Assembly: GCA_001599595.1 (NCBI GenBank)
Contig: BCHH01000014.1
Span: 398,355 to 462,354 of the forward strand
Source: Beverwykella pulmonaria
Lineage: Eukaryota > Ascomycota > Dothideomycetes > Pleosporales > Melanommataceae
Direction of reading: 5' to 3'
Length of the DNA stretch: 64,000 nucleotides
Positions 44,670 through 55,080 of the stretch are shown here, piece by piece (positions within the stretch are counted from its first letter, which is position 1; each line of letters begins with the position of its first letter). A program made the position numbers and the translations under genes. Under the pieces are notes generated by a model that was given only the letters and a program-made list of their open reading frames with translations, did not search any database and was not told where the DNA came from.

Positions 44670-45446
44670 ATGGTATGCGAACATAAAGCTTGTACGCATA
44701 TTCACTCTAGCTAACTATCCACAGGATGAATTAAATCCCATAGCCTGCGAACACTGTCGATCCAAAAAGTGCAAATGCGATCGGAAAATGTCAGTCCTAT
44801 CCCAAACCATCAATTCATCGTCCTGGCGCCGACTCATCACAGTCCATCGTGCTCCCAATGCCAGGCGGCGCTCTTAGTATGTCGGTATCTGGAAGGTGGG
44901 AAGCGAGGTATTCCAGCGGCATACATGACCGACCTTGAAAAAAGACTCGTAGAAACGGAGGCTGCTTTGTACACAGCATTAGCTGTACTCGAGGACCATG
45001 GCAGTGGTATCCAATCTCCGAACCTTAGGTGGGATGGAAGGAAAATCTCTTCTAGTTGGCGTCTGCGCTCCAAGGCTGAAAGACAAGACGAGTGGAAACG
45101 GCAGCCCTTGCAGTCCAAAGAGCAACTTGCCGCTTGGTTTCAGGACAAAAAGGGCCGTGGGCAACATTTGGAGCTAGATGGCCACAATATTGAGCATCCT
45201 AAAAATTTTCCTCCTTCGAGAATCATGGGCGAAGAGTATGGAGTTATTGGAGAGGCCACAACAGAAACTCAACTCCACGGCCAGGCTAGTAGGGTTCCTT
45301 CAACACCTCTTCCGGCGGACCCTCATACCTCTGGAGATGTCGCAGATAAGTTTCTCGAGCAGCTCAAAGGCATTGAGACTCCTCATGTCCCCAATGCTTC
45401 GCCAAAACAGGGAGCTCGATCCGGCCAATGGCGAAATTACTTCTAG
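44670..45446 (+). CDS. Zn2Cys6 regulator, DNA-binding part
   Basis: Three exons (44670-44672, 44725-44789, 44843-45446), 223 residues. Exon 1 is the start ATG alone, followed by a 52-bp intron with CTAAC branch site and ACAG acceptor. The binuclear zinc cluster is complete across the second intron: C9-x2-C12-x6-C19-x6-C26-x2-C29-x6-C36. A linker and a short coiled coil follow (MTDLEKRLVETEAALYTAL), then a helix with EWKRQPLQSKEQLAAWF. The frame ends at TAG 45444. The middle-homology region that such proteins need follows in the next piece (from 45738), so either the gene is broken here, an intron escapes me, or two genes exist. It borders the transporter and catabolic genes and may regulate them. 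Confidence 0.75.
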
Positions 45447-45737
45447 ACTGGTACCGTGTTTAGCTTGGGTTTAAAATTTCACCTTGCAGAAGATTATTTG
45501 AGTTGCCGTACCGGCAGGGGCCTTGGAAGTTTCTGATTCTCATCATATTGATGAATTCCGTTCTTTACACATCACCCGTTGTTGGTGCAACGGACGCTCG
45601 AGTCATTCCCACCCGTAGATCTCCCGGGGTCATGTGCAGAGCGGGGTTTCAGCCCCGTAAAGTTCACCTCTCAAATCCTTCCATACAACTGCCTCTCATC
45701 TGCACAATTAATATCAAACTACGTCGTTGAATCTACC

Positions 45738-47922
45738 ATGGAGAACACAGATGACATCTCGTCAAGAACGTCTCTTGACAGTGAACCGCCTCTGAAGAGG
45801 AGAAGAACATCAAATGTCGGAACCCACGTGCCTCGTGAGGTGGGATTGATGCGCAGCCTTCCCGGAGACAAGTTTTCGAGTTTTGTCGGCAGTGCGAGTG
45901 GTATATACTTCATCCGATCGGTCTATGGCGCAATCCGCCACTCCAACCAATCGTCCGGAACTCAAGTCCGGACGCCTGAGAGTAGCATTGTCCCGGGTGA
46001 AGATGACCATCTACCCTCGGGTGCACCAAACATCTCCAATTTCTTGTGGAGAGAGAATGAAGTCATTGCGCACAACAATTCGCATTACCTTTTCGAAGAC
46101 CTTGTGGCATGGAGCGGAAGCTACTTCGCTAATTGGCATCCTGCATATCCCTTTCTCCATGCCCCAGCCATCTTGGAATTCTTCGAAAAAATTGCCCGGG
46201 ATGGGTCACTTCCAGATATCGCAAGCCAAGGCCTCAAAATGATCATTCTCCGATCTATTATGTCTATTTCACTAGCTGACAGCCGGCAAGATCTATCCTC
46301 GTCATCGGCTCCATTTCCTACCGCCCTTGTTTTCCAATCCTATGATGCAGCCATCATCAGCCTTCAAATAGCGCTTTCTCAGCCTACATCTATTCAGTCT
46401 TTACAAGCCGCAATCAGTGTACAGCTCTTCCTCGTCTCCATGCTTCGCTTAAGTGCAGCTTCACGTCTGGGAGGGCTCATTATTCGCATGGCTCTCCAGC
46501 TGGGTCTTCATCGATGCCCGAACAGATTCCCATCCTTCTCTCCTACGGAACGGGAGCTCCGACAGCGACTCTTTTGGTCACTTTACTGTATTGATCGTTC
46601 TATCTGTCAATCCATGGGGCTTCCACTTAGCCTTCGAGATGATGACATCGACGTATGTTACCCTGGTGAGGAACGACATTTGATCCAACAAACTCTATTT
46701 GGTTTGTTTTCATCACCAATAAGCTACACTTTACACTAAATTACCAACAGACCGAAGATTGCGTCTCTTAGAATTTCTAGCTCGACACTCTGAAGTTCGC
46801 GGCCAGATCATGGAACTACGGAATAAATCCATTCAACACAGCCAAAAAGAAACAGACCAAGCTGTTGTAATCACTGCAAAACTTGCCCGTTGGTGGAACG
46901 ACGTCGAGGAATTTAATGACTCTGACGAAGGTGATTCAACTGCTATGAGCACGTACCATCGCACCGTGCTCACTGTTCTGTACCACGAATCAGTGATATC
47001 ACTTAATCGCCCGGTCCTCGCTGCATCGATTAAAGGATCTGCATATAATGTTGCCTTGCAACATTGCATAGGATCCTCACGATCGATTATCACGACTCTT
47101 CATCGTGCTATAAATCCAGTGCATAGTAACGATCAGCCTCAGGGGCGTTTATCCTTACTTTGGCATTCATTCACATGGGCAGTGTGGATGAGCACTTTTG
47201 TTCTTTTCTATGCTACTAATAAAAAACATGTATCCCAAGCTATGGCATCGAGGTAAATTGAAAATATCCAGTATCGTAGAGCAATCTTACTAACTGCATA
47301 AACAAGGCTTGCCGAACGGAGCTTGGAGATACTACAGCATTTGTCCAGTCGTGGTAGCGTGTGGCCAGAAGCATGTGCAGCAGCTATCCGAGATTTGAGG
47401 ATGCAGCTATTACAGAAGCCATCAAGTCCAAGAGTTGATACTGCTATACAACGATCCCACATTCCATCAACGTCTCGCTCAAATTCGGTCCAAGTTCTTA
47501 ATCTGCATGAAAATCCATCAGGTCAAACCCCAGACCGCCTGATCAATCAAACAGCCCATCACCATGTGTTCAGTTTGACACAAAATGGAGGCCAAATGTC
47601 TAGCTCAAACGCTAGCCATTCAGCCCATACTCGCATGGGAGACTCTCGGAATCCAGAACTCGCCCAGGTCTCACAGCTAAATAGAAATCATTATTTACAA
47701 CGTGATACTCCAATAGGCCATACGGATAATACTACAGCCGCCGGACCACCTGATCCAAGTTTCGGATATCTTGACTGGAACAGCCATTTGCCAGTCAACA
47801 ACGGATTCGGTCAAGAGTTACCATTGCCCGGTGATAATAGCATAGACACGTTTTCTGGATTTGATATTCCTTTCTGGATTGGCCAAGATCAATATTCAGG
47901 CATGGTGAGTGAGTGGAGTTAG
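45738..47922 (+). CDS. Fungal transcription factor middle-homology part
   Basis: Three exons (45738-46701, 46751-47252, 47307-47922), 693 residues from ATG 45738. It opens with a basic nuclear-signal-like LKRRR, then SSFVGSASGIYFIRSV, a block that precedes the Fungal_trans domain. The domain itself is plain: YFANWHPAYPFLHAPAI, RLGGLIIRMALQLGLHRCP, ELRQRLFWSLYCIDRSICQS and GLPLSLRDDDIDVCYPGEE. There is no zinc cluster in this piece; the one just upstream (44725-44900) lies in the same frame but is cut off by TAG 45444 and TGA codons at about 45534-45554. The natural reading is one regulator of over 900 residues that has been interrupted. A zinc-less stand-alone protein is possible, since the ATG is well placed. 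The tail is Asn/Ser-rich, as in activation regions. Confidence 0.78.
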
Positions 47923-48151
47923 GGACGCTTACAGTCAAGAAATAAGTTTCTCATAGAGGAACGAGCTTGAAATTTTATATATACAACTCATTTCTTTGAC
48001 GCTATTTGCAATGTTCCAACACAATAAGGTTGATTTTAGCGCAAAATTGAAGGACGAAGCTCATGCCCTGGTGCTGAATTAATATTGAGAAAGTGTTCTC
48101 TTCTAAACATATTATTCCACGCAAAAGAGCTTCACGGCCCCATTCCATCCC
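47923..48151. other. Short tail-to-tail spacer
   Basis: 229 bp between the converging regulator and transporter genes; it must hold both 3' ends. Confidence 0.5.
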
Positions 48152-49740
48152 TCAGTATGCGTATAATACATTCTCACCAGGTTTGTCCCTTCTCAATTTT
48201 GCATTGGCGGATTGCAGCCAGAACCTCAAAACCCACGCACATGTAATGGTCATGAATGCAAATGCAGCATTGCTTGACATAGCAACCAAGTATTTCGGTC
48301 CGTTGCTCTTAGGATATAGGTATGCTGTGTATATATAGCTTGCGTTGCTGACGACGTTAACAATGGATAGGGAGACGGCCTTCTTCTCCACGGTTTGGCC
48401 TAGCGTAGCCGATACCCATCCAAGGATGACCGAATTGACCGCGTATGCTCCTGAAGCAAACAGAAAGCAGGAGACGTATCGGGCAGCGATGTTCATAGTG
48501 GCGCAAGAAATAACAAATCCAACCAAAGCCGCACCCATGCACATCGTGATATGCCAGGTTCGCTCGTTAAACTTTCCAGACGTAAGACCGATGACAATTC
48601 CAAAGAATCCAGATACCAGGTATGGTGGACAAGTCAGCGCCAGTGTAATCGTACGATTGAACCCGAGGCTACCAACCACCGTGGGAAAGAAGTTGTTGAA
48701 GCTACAAGCCGACAGATGCATGTTTTGCATAAAACAGAGAAGGTAGAGGCGAGGATCCTGAATCGCCTGTTTGAAACCAGCGCGTGCGCCTTTGGATGAT
48801 TCGATCCCGACGGTGTCACGCTGGATGCGGTCATGGGCCATTTGACGCTCCTCGGGAGTGAGCCAGCGAGTCGTTAATGGATAATCGGGCAGCAGCCAGA
48901 TCCCAATCAGCGCGACGCCGAAAGTGACTGCTCCCTCGATGATGAAGAGCCACCTCCAACCTGCAATTCCGTGTACTTTGTCCAGGGTGGCGAATGTGGC
49001 TTCCGCAATCAGACCCGAAAAAGACGTTGCGAAAATATTTCCTGAGTACAGGATGCTCAATCGCGTTGCAATCTCTTTCCGAGTGTAGAACAGCGAGAGC
49101 AGGTAGATAGCACCAGGGTAGTATGGTGCCTCTGCAATGCCTAAAAAGAATCGTACTAGAACTATCCCAGTGTAGTTGTGTGTAAGAGATGTACATGCTG
49201 ACACCACTGCCCATGCCATCATGCATGCGCACATATAGATCGAGGGGCGAATCTTTTGGGATGACATGAGCATGTTCGAGGGAATTTGCATTAGGAGATA
49301 TCTGAGGATGCATGAGTCAGCAAAATGAACCACTATGAGTATAAAGACAAAGCAGAATGAAACGGGAATAAATCTACCCAACGAAAAGAATGCTAATGCA
49401 GGTGTTGTACTGTGAGCCTACAAGACCGAGGTCATCTTCCAAGTTATTAAGGCGGGCTTGTGCGATCGCGTTGCGGTCGAGGTAGTTCTACATTCACATC
49501 AGATATTCTCATCCTATTCTAAATAATGTCTTTGATAGCGACGATGGTGCTTACTAGGAAATACATTGCCCATAAAATGCTCATAATACGTGTATCTAGC
49601 TTCCTAACGAGCTTGATCTCCGCTGCATCCGTTTTCTTGACTGCGCCAGAGTAATCCCCAGCTTCGATATTCTTCTTGTTCATCATGGAATCCTCTACGC
49701 AGGCATCTGTGGGTTTTTCGATTTCTTTGTTGTTGGCCAT
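48152..49740 (-). CDS. MFS anion transporter, DAL5/TtuB (ACS) type
   Basis: Three exons (49555-49740, 49378-49487, 48152-49301), 481 residues. The order of motifs is that of the anion:cation symporter family (fungal allantoate/nicotinate permeases and bacterial tartrate transporter TtuB): RKLDTRIMSILWAMYFL, NYLDRNAIAQARL in helix 1-2, VGYLLMQIPSNM, RFFLGIAEAPYYPGAIYLLS (helix 4-5 signature), GWRWLFIIEG, and LPDYPLTTRWLTPEERQMA in the central loop. About twelve helices are visible. The second intron donor GTAGAT was chosen because it restores VGYLLMQ. It should import small organic anions at the plasma membrane. It lies between a Zn2Cys6 regulator and a kinase/dehydrogenase pair, which points to a dicarboxylic hydroxy-acid such as tartrate as cargo. 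That cargo is an inference. Confidence 0.92.
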
Positions 49741-51481
49741 GACTATGTTTTGTCAAATGATGTGAAAATTTTGAAAGCTCCTCGGATAGAAGGTTGAGTG
49801 CACCAAAGAAAGGTGCAGTAATTCACTGAAAGCTGCATATCATTTGCGAGATGTTTCAAAGTTTATATCTTCAGCCCATATGCTCGTCCATCCCCACGGG
49901 GAACCGCTTGGCCTCGATGAGTAAGCTTTTCTGGGGTTGTCGCGCACAGCTCTGGACTTTGAATGTGCGGCGCTAGCACGACTCATTCGCTGTACTCCGC
50001 AATCACCTCCTCATGTCTCACCCCACCCGCACATTATTGATCCGAAAGGAAGATTATTCTCCATCGTTTTCTCCGCGTCGATTGTCCAAATTTTCAGTGG
50101 CTTCTCCCTTCATGAAGCCGTTCACACAGCACCCGCCTACAACCCAGTTCTCTTCTTCCCTTGACATTACTGAAATGCACTGAGAACACAGACATCCCAT
50201 TATGATCAATATCTGGTCTCCCATTCAAAAAACTGAAGGCGCCATGGCAATGCGGTCCGTGCCTGTTCTGAATAGTCGACGATTGGCGAGGTTGGAGATT
50301 TTTTGAGTAGAATTGTTTTCTTGACGCCGTTCGATACGAGAGTGGATCTCTGTGGGGAATAGCCCTTCAAATGATTTTCGATTTAAAAGTTTCATTTATC
50401 CCTGCTGTGAGCTGAGCTTTACCGCGAGCGTAAAGAACAAAATGTTCCATTGGCCATATGCCCAACCTTCTGTCTCTCAAGCTCGCTCTTGTGCCCATGC
50501 CACCTAGGGTTCCATTTGCACTGACGTGGCCGAATTTGTACATGTCCTCTAATTTTTGTTCTACCAATAAGTCGTCCCTAACATTTAATCGAAGCCTACA
50601 GATCTATGATGAGACTGAAGATCAATGAAAACTGGTATGCATCGTCAAACTACATGCGCTAGAACTCTGCGTTCTATCAGCCTCGACAAGAACATAAAAT
50701 CTGGTGTTAGATAAAGACTTGCTTTAGAAACTGGAACTTGCAGAAGAATTATCAAGGATGACAGCCGAAAAAGGGTTTTTTTTCATACGATCCGATGTCG
50801 AGGGGGGCATGTTGCCGTCAGAATGTGGCGATGTCATATTATGTACGAGAGGCAGGGTCAATGAATTGGGGATTTTAACTAACAGCTCGATGAGCGAGGC
50901 GGCAGGTGTCGATATTTAGGCAACTTCGTACCCTGCTGTAGGTGAAGGAGTGTATGGGTTCTGTACGGGTTCTATAAGTATGAGGGGGGGTGGAGTTGGC
51001 GGTATTTTTGAAGGGGCTGCGTGGAGGGATGTGGAGAGGAGGTTTGGAGCTACTAATACTTGTATAGTGCTATGGTAACTAGAATGTGGTATGTAGAGTG
51101 AATTTTGTAACCAAAAAGACCTCTGAATTATATATTTCGAGAATAGACATATATGTATACTAGTCATAAATTTTATGTGTGGCGACATAAATAACATCAC
51201 TTCATGAACGGAAGCAGTTATCTAGTTATCTGATAGATGGGGGTTAACAGGTCGTTAGCAATAAAGTGCTCAGGCTGTAAAAACCATCTTTATCGTGCTA
51301 GCGGAGCTCGAGAAATGACGAACCCACAGTGATAGATATTGAAAGCATCCCTAAAAGTAGAGCTCCAAGAAGTATATACTGCACATGGAGGTATCATGGC
51401 CCATCTGCGTATTCTAAAAATGGTAAGCAAACGGATTATCCAGTGGCAATGCAAATTTAGGACTCACGTACACAATCGCTC
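49741..51481. other. Intergenic, no gene seen
   Basis: 1.74 kb between transporter and kinase genes. Short open frames show no domain. The first 300 bp should hold the transporter promoter. Confidence 0.5.
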
Positions 51482-52405
51482 TCAAAGCACCTCCACTTTC
51501 TCGACCTCCCGTTCCTTGTCCAGCACTACCCTAACCTGTTTCCCCTCCTTTCCCCCAAAAAACCCCTCCCTCAGTCCATCTAGATATAGCACGTAACCAG
51601 GCATATATCCTTTTACAAATGTCATGACTTCTACGTCAAGCATACCCGTCCCCTTCGCCTTAATCAAAGCATGCTCTTGTTGAAGCCGCCAAATATACAC
51701 GTTCCCCAAGTCCTCTGTATCGATATGTACCAGGAAGTCAAAATGCTGCGGTCCCATGAAAGTATCACAATACCGCTTCAGGTGCTGGTTTACCTCCTGT
51801 AAGTGGGCCAGCTCGTGTTCTGCAAGTATGCTATGCGTGGCTTCTCGTGCGTTTTGATGTTTTGCCTCGACCTCATACTTGGAAAGTGGGCGGAACCCCA
51901 CGCACCATCCCTCAAACACCACAACGTCGGGTTTCTTAGCGACAGTCGGCCACTCAGATTTTAGTGCTCTGTCACCTTCGCCTTTGAATTTGCTCTTGTC
52001 AAAGTTTGGAATTCCAAGTTCGCCCTGCCCTGTATACTCCTTTAACTCTTTAAAGAACTTTACTGCCAATTGCATATCATGTGTGCCTGGATGTCCACGA
52101 GTCTTGTATATTTTATTCTTAGGCTCCACGTCACGTTGCGCTAGCAGGTCGTTGTGTGTCTTGTACAGGTCGTCAAGGGAGATTGTCATTGCATGCAGAT
52201 TGTGCTCAGATGTGAGAAGCGAAACAATTTTTGACGCCCACGTTGATTTGCCGCTGCCTTGGAGGCCAGTGATTCCAAGGATAATAGGCTGTGAGGACTG
52301 CTGGCACCGAACCTTGATCTTGGGGATAAGGAGGTCGAGAGCAAACCGTATGTTGGATTCGAAAGACATTGAGGGGAGGTGTTTATGGTGAGATAGAGGA
52401 AGCAT
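51482..52405 (-). CDS. D-glycerate 3-kinase-like P-loop kinase
   Basis: One exon, 307 residues from ATG 52405; a second in-frame ATG at 52369 (MSFESN) would give 295. The Walker A motif GLQGSGKST is at about residues 47-55, in ILGITGLQGSGKSTWASKIV. Then come SLDDLYKTHNDL (the D/Y-rich substrate segment of the phosphoribulokinase/uridine-kinase-like fold), RGHPGTHD, IPNFDKSKFKGEGDR, DVVVFEGWCVGF (Walker B-like) and a C-terminal VMTFVKGYMPGYVLYLDGL. This is the pattern of yeast Tda10 and plant glycerate kinase, which phosphorylate D-glycerate to 3-phosphoglycerate in the cytosol. It is divergent from the dehydrogenase at 52823 with about 420 bp between starts, so both may share a promoter. Product supply by that dehydrogenase fits. 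Confidence 0.9.
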   Translation of the reverse strand: MLPLSHHKHLPSMSFESNIRFALDLLIPKIKVRCQQSSQPIILGITGLQGSGKSTWASKIVSLLTSEHNLHAMTISLDDLYKTHNDLLAQRDVEPKNKIYKTRGHPGTHDMQLAVKFFKELKEYTGQGELGIPNFDKSKFKGEGDRALKSEWPTVAKKPDVVVFEGWCVGFRPLSKYEVEAKHQNAREATHSILAEHELAHLQEVNQHLKRYCDTFMGPQHFDFLVHIDTEDLGNVYIWRLQQEHALIKAKGTGMLDVEVMTFVKGYMPGYVLYLDGLREGFFGGKEGKQVRVVLDKEREVEKVEVL

Positions 52406-52822
52406 CGAATACAAGAAGAGGATGGAATTTGAAGCTTTCGAGTGCAGACCATGGATTTCCCGTGCCCGTAACTACATCCAGGATCCAGTTTACGCGTAGC
52501 TTTGGGCGAGTGGATCGGTGGTAGAGTGAACTTGTCCGGGAGTCTGGAGCCGACTTTCCCCGCATCGGAGATTGAAGCCCGGGTCGCACCTTTACCCCCC
52601 GGTCTTTCTTTCTCCGCCTTCTCCCTTCAACAGTGCGACGAGGGCCGAGAGTGGCAATCCGGAGCCGCAGCAGCGTCATGTAGAGCTACCAAATGCCAAT
52701 GCATGCTGCAATGTCGCGTCATCATCGTATAAACACCCCACATACTTCCTCCGCTCTCCCTCCTCCCATCCAGATTCCACTTCTTTCAGCGCACCTCCAA
52801 CAACGCTAAGTTCTACCTCAAA
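52406..52822. promoter_or_regulatory. Shared divergent promoter, kinase and dehydrogenase
   Basis: 417 bp separate the two ATGs of oppositely directed genes. The part before the dehydrogenase is C/T-rich (TCTTTCTTTCTCCGCCTTCT), as in many fungal core promoters. A Zn2Cys6 site of CGG-N-CCG type was not clearly recognised. Confidence 0.5.
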
Positions 52823-54062
52823 ATGTCTCCAATCTCCCTTCAGCGGACCAAGCACTCCATTGCAACTATCGGTGCTGATGGAATAGGCCCTGAAGTCATA
52901 GACGCAGGAGTCCAGGTTCTCAAGAAGCTCGCGCAGCTTGATGGCTCTTTTGACCTTGATTTCGAGAACTACGATTGGAGCTCCGAAACATACAAGAGGA
53001 CTGGGAAGTACATTCCAGATGGCGGACTCGAGAAATTGAAGAAGCATGATGCTATTCTTTTCGGAGCAGTGGGTGCGCCTGGTACGTAGCAAACGGGCTG
53101 CTTCAAACGCCTCCCCCAACACGTCATTGCACCTTTTAACTTGGCCACAGATGTGCCCGACCACATCTCCCTCTGGGGCCTCCGTCTTGCAATCTGCCAG
53201 CCCTTCCAGCAATACGCCAACGTGCGCCCGACCAAGATCTTCCGCGGCACCTCTTCACCGCTTCGCAATGCCTCGCATGGCGACCTCGACTGGGTTATTA
53301 TCCGCGAAAACTCTGAAGGCGAGTACGCTGGCCAAGGAGGCCGCTCTCACCGCGGCCAGCCCTGGGAAACTGCCACAGAAGTCGCTATTTTCACAAGACA
53401 TGCCTTGCAGCGGATCATCCGATTTGCGTTTGAAACAGCGCAGAAACGGCCCAGGAAATTCTTAACAGTTGTTACTAAGAGCAATGCGCAGAGGAATGGA
53501 ATGGTTCTTTGGGATGAGGTGGCACAGGAGGTTAGCACCGAGTTTCCAGATGTCACGTGGGATAAGATGCTTGTGGATGCGATGACTTGCCGCATGGTAC
53601 TGGATCCTAAGTCGCTGGACACCATCGTCGCTACAAATCTAGTAGGTTTTCATTTTCTTGTTTTTAGATATGAGTAAAACGCTGACTTCCTCTAAGCACG
53701 CAGATATCCTCTCCGACCTCGCTGCCGCTCTTGCAGGTTCCATCGGCATCGCTCCAACGTCCAACCTCGACCCAACCCGCAAAAATCCCTCCATGTTCGA
53801 GCCGATCCATGGCTCAGCCTTCGATATTACAGGTAAAGGTGTTGCGAATCCCGTCGCCACCTTTTGGACTGCGTCCGAGATGCTAATCTGGTTGGGCGAG
53901 GAGGAGGCTGCGAAGAAGATGATGAAGGCTGTGGAGGCAGTCACGGAGCGGGGAATTGTGACGCGAGACTTGGGTGGAAAGGCGGGGACGAACGAGGTCA
54001 CCAATGCGGTGTGCCTGGAGTTGGAAAATATGTATGGGAGTGTGTCAACAAAGACGGCGTAG
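52823..54062 (+). CDS. Tartrate dehydrogenase / D-malate dehydrogenase type enzyme
   Basis: Three exons (52823-53081, 53151-53641, 53697-54062), 371 residues. The chain is a beta-decarboxylating dehydrogenase of the isocitrate/isopropylmalate fold: IATIGADGIGPEVIDAGVQV, FGAVGAP-D, RPTKIFRG, IIRENSEGEYAGQGGR, VTKSNAQRNGM (catalytic Lys), VDAMTCRMVL, then NLHADILSDLAAALAGSIGI, FEPIHGSAFDITGKGVANP and a final VTRDLGGKAGTNEVTNAV. The GRSHRG insertion, the TKSNA motif and IAPTSNLDP are those of bacterial tartrate dehydrogenase/decarboxylase (TtuC) and D-malate dehydrogenase (DmlA), not of LeuB. Members convert meso-tartrate to D-glycerate and CO2, L-tartrate to oxaloglycolate, and D-malate to pyruvate, with NAD and divalent metal. 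Neighbouring D-glycerate kinase and anion transporter support tartrate. Confidence 0.9.
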
Positions 54063-55080
54063 TGTGCGTGAGGGTGTGAAGAGCTATGGAATATCAAGTG
54101 TATAAATTCAAATTTGGGTGCGTACTTTTGCGCCGGCCCACAGTAGCAAGGCCCTGTTTAACCTTTTCCAATTACTCCCCAAGAAATCTATATTCAAGGT
54201 AGATAACATAGAAAGTAAACAATAATATATGTTACTCGCTAAGTTGCTGTTTCGCAGATTTATTTGCTGCAGCTACATTTCGTTGCTAAGCGTGTGCTTG
54301 AATCCACTTACCTCCGCTTTGACGTATCTAATTCAAAGCAAAGACCCCGAGGCTGCTTCTTGTTTCTGGCAACTGAACGAGAGCAAGCAGGCGAAAAGGA
54401 GGAACAAATCTTCCGTGATCGATTGCTTCCGCGGCGATCCTCAAACGTATCTCTGCGAGTACCTGTTGCTGCACACTGACTGTGAAGGTCTTGAAGGAGG
54501 CGAGAATATGCCAATAAGCGCGCAATACACCAATCCCACGTTCCTATCTAGGGATGAGAATAAGGAGAAACGCTAGAACCATCAAGATCATCGGAAGCGT
54601 GATAGAATCACCGAAGTGGCTCGTAGCTCTCCACGTAGTATCAAGGTGGCTAGTACTCCGGAATCTTCGAAACGGCAATATGCGGTGACAGAGCTATACC
54701 AACGCTTACTGTATACTTTCTCCGACGTCATTGTGTTTGTGCTTCGGAATCCTAAGTAATTCTTCTAGCCTTAGGTGCTTGCAAAACCAAATATTGACTC
54801 ATAGTAGGACTCTTGAATGCTCGGTGCTCTCAAAGCTCATAAACTAGGCATCGATATTAATGGAATAGTCGCTCAACCAGCCTATGCTCCCGCATGCCGT
54901 CATTACACTCAACACCACAGACATGGGAGTCGATCAGCAAGAATGGGATCCCAAATACGCGACGAGTATTTTGACGTCAAGCATCTCTGGTGCTATCAAC
55001 AGAGACTCGGATTACTGAGAGTTAGTCAACTATTGAACCGGGCGTAGTAAACGCATCCAAACTATCAGCGACCTTCTTGA
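54063..55080. other. Intergenic, no gene seen
   Basis: About 1 kb between the dehydrogenase and the patatin relic. An open frame at 54229-54576 has no domain. The start of the relic could lie in here. Confidence 0.45.

Noticed and set aside
50367..50567. 66-codon minus-strand frame before the glycerate kinase gene
   Set aside because: Short, no homology recalled, and no supporting context.
53046..53465. 139-codon frame inside the dehydrogenase gene
   Set aside because: It overlaps the real exons in another frame and spans the first intron.
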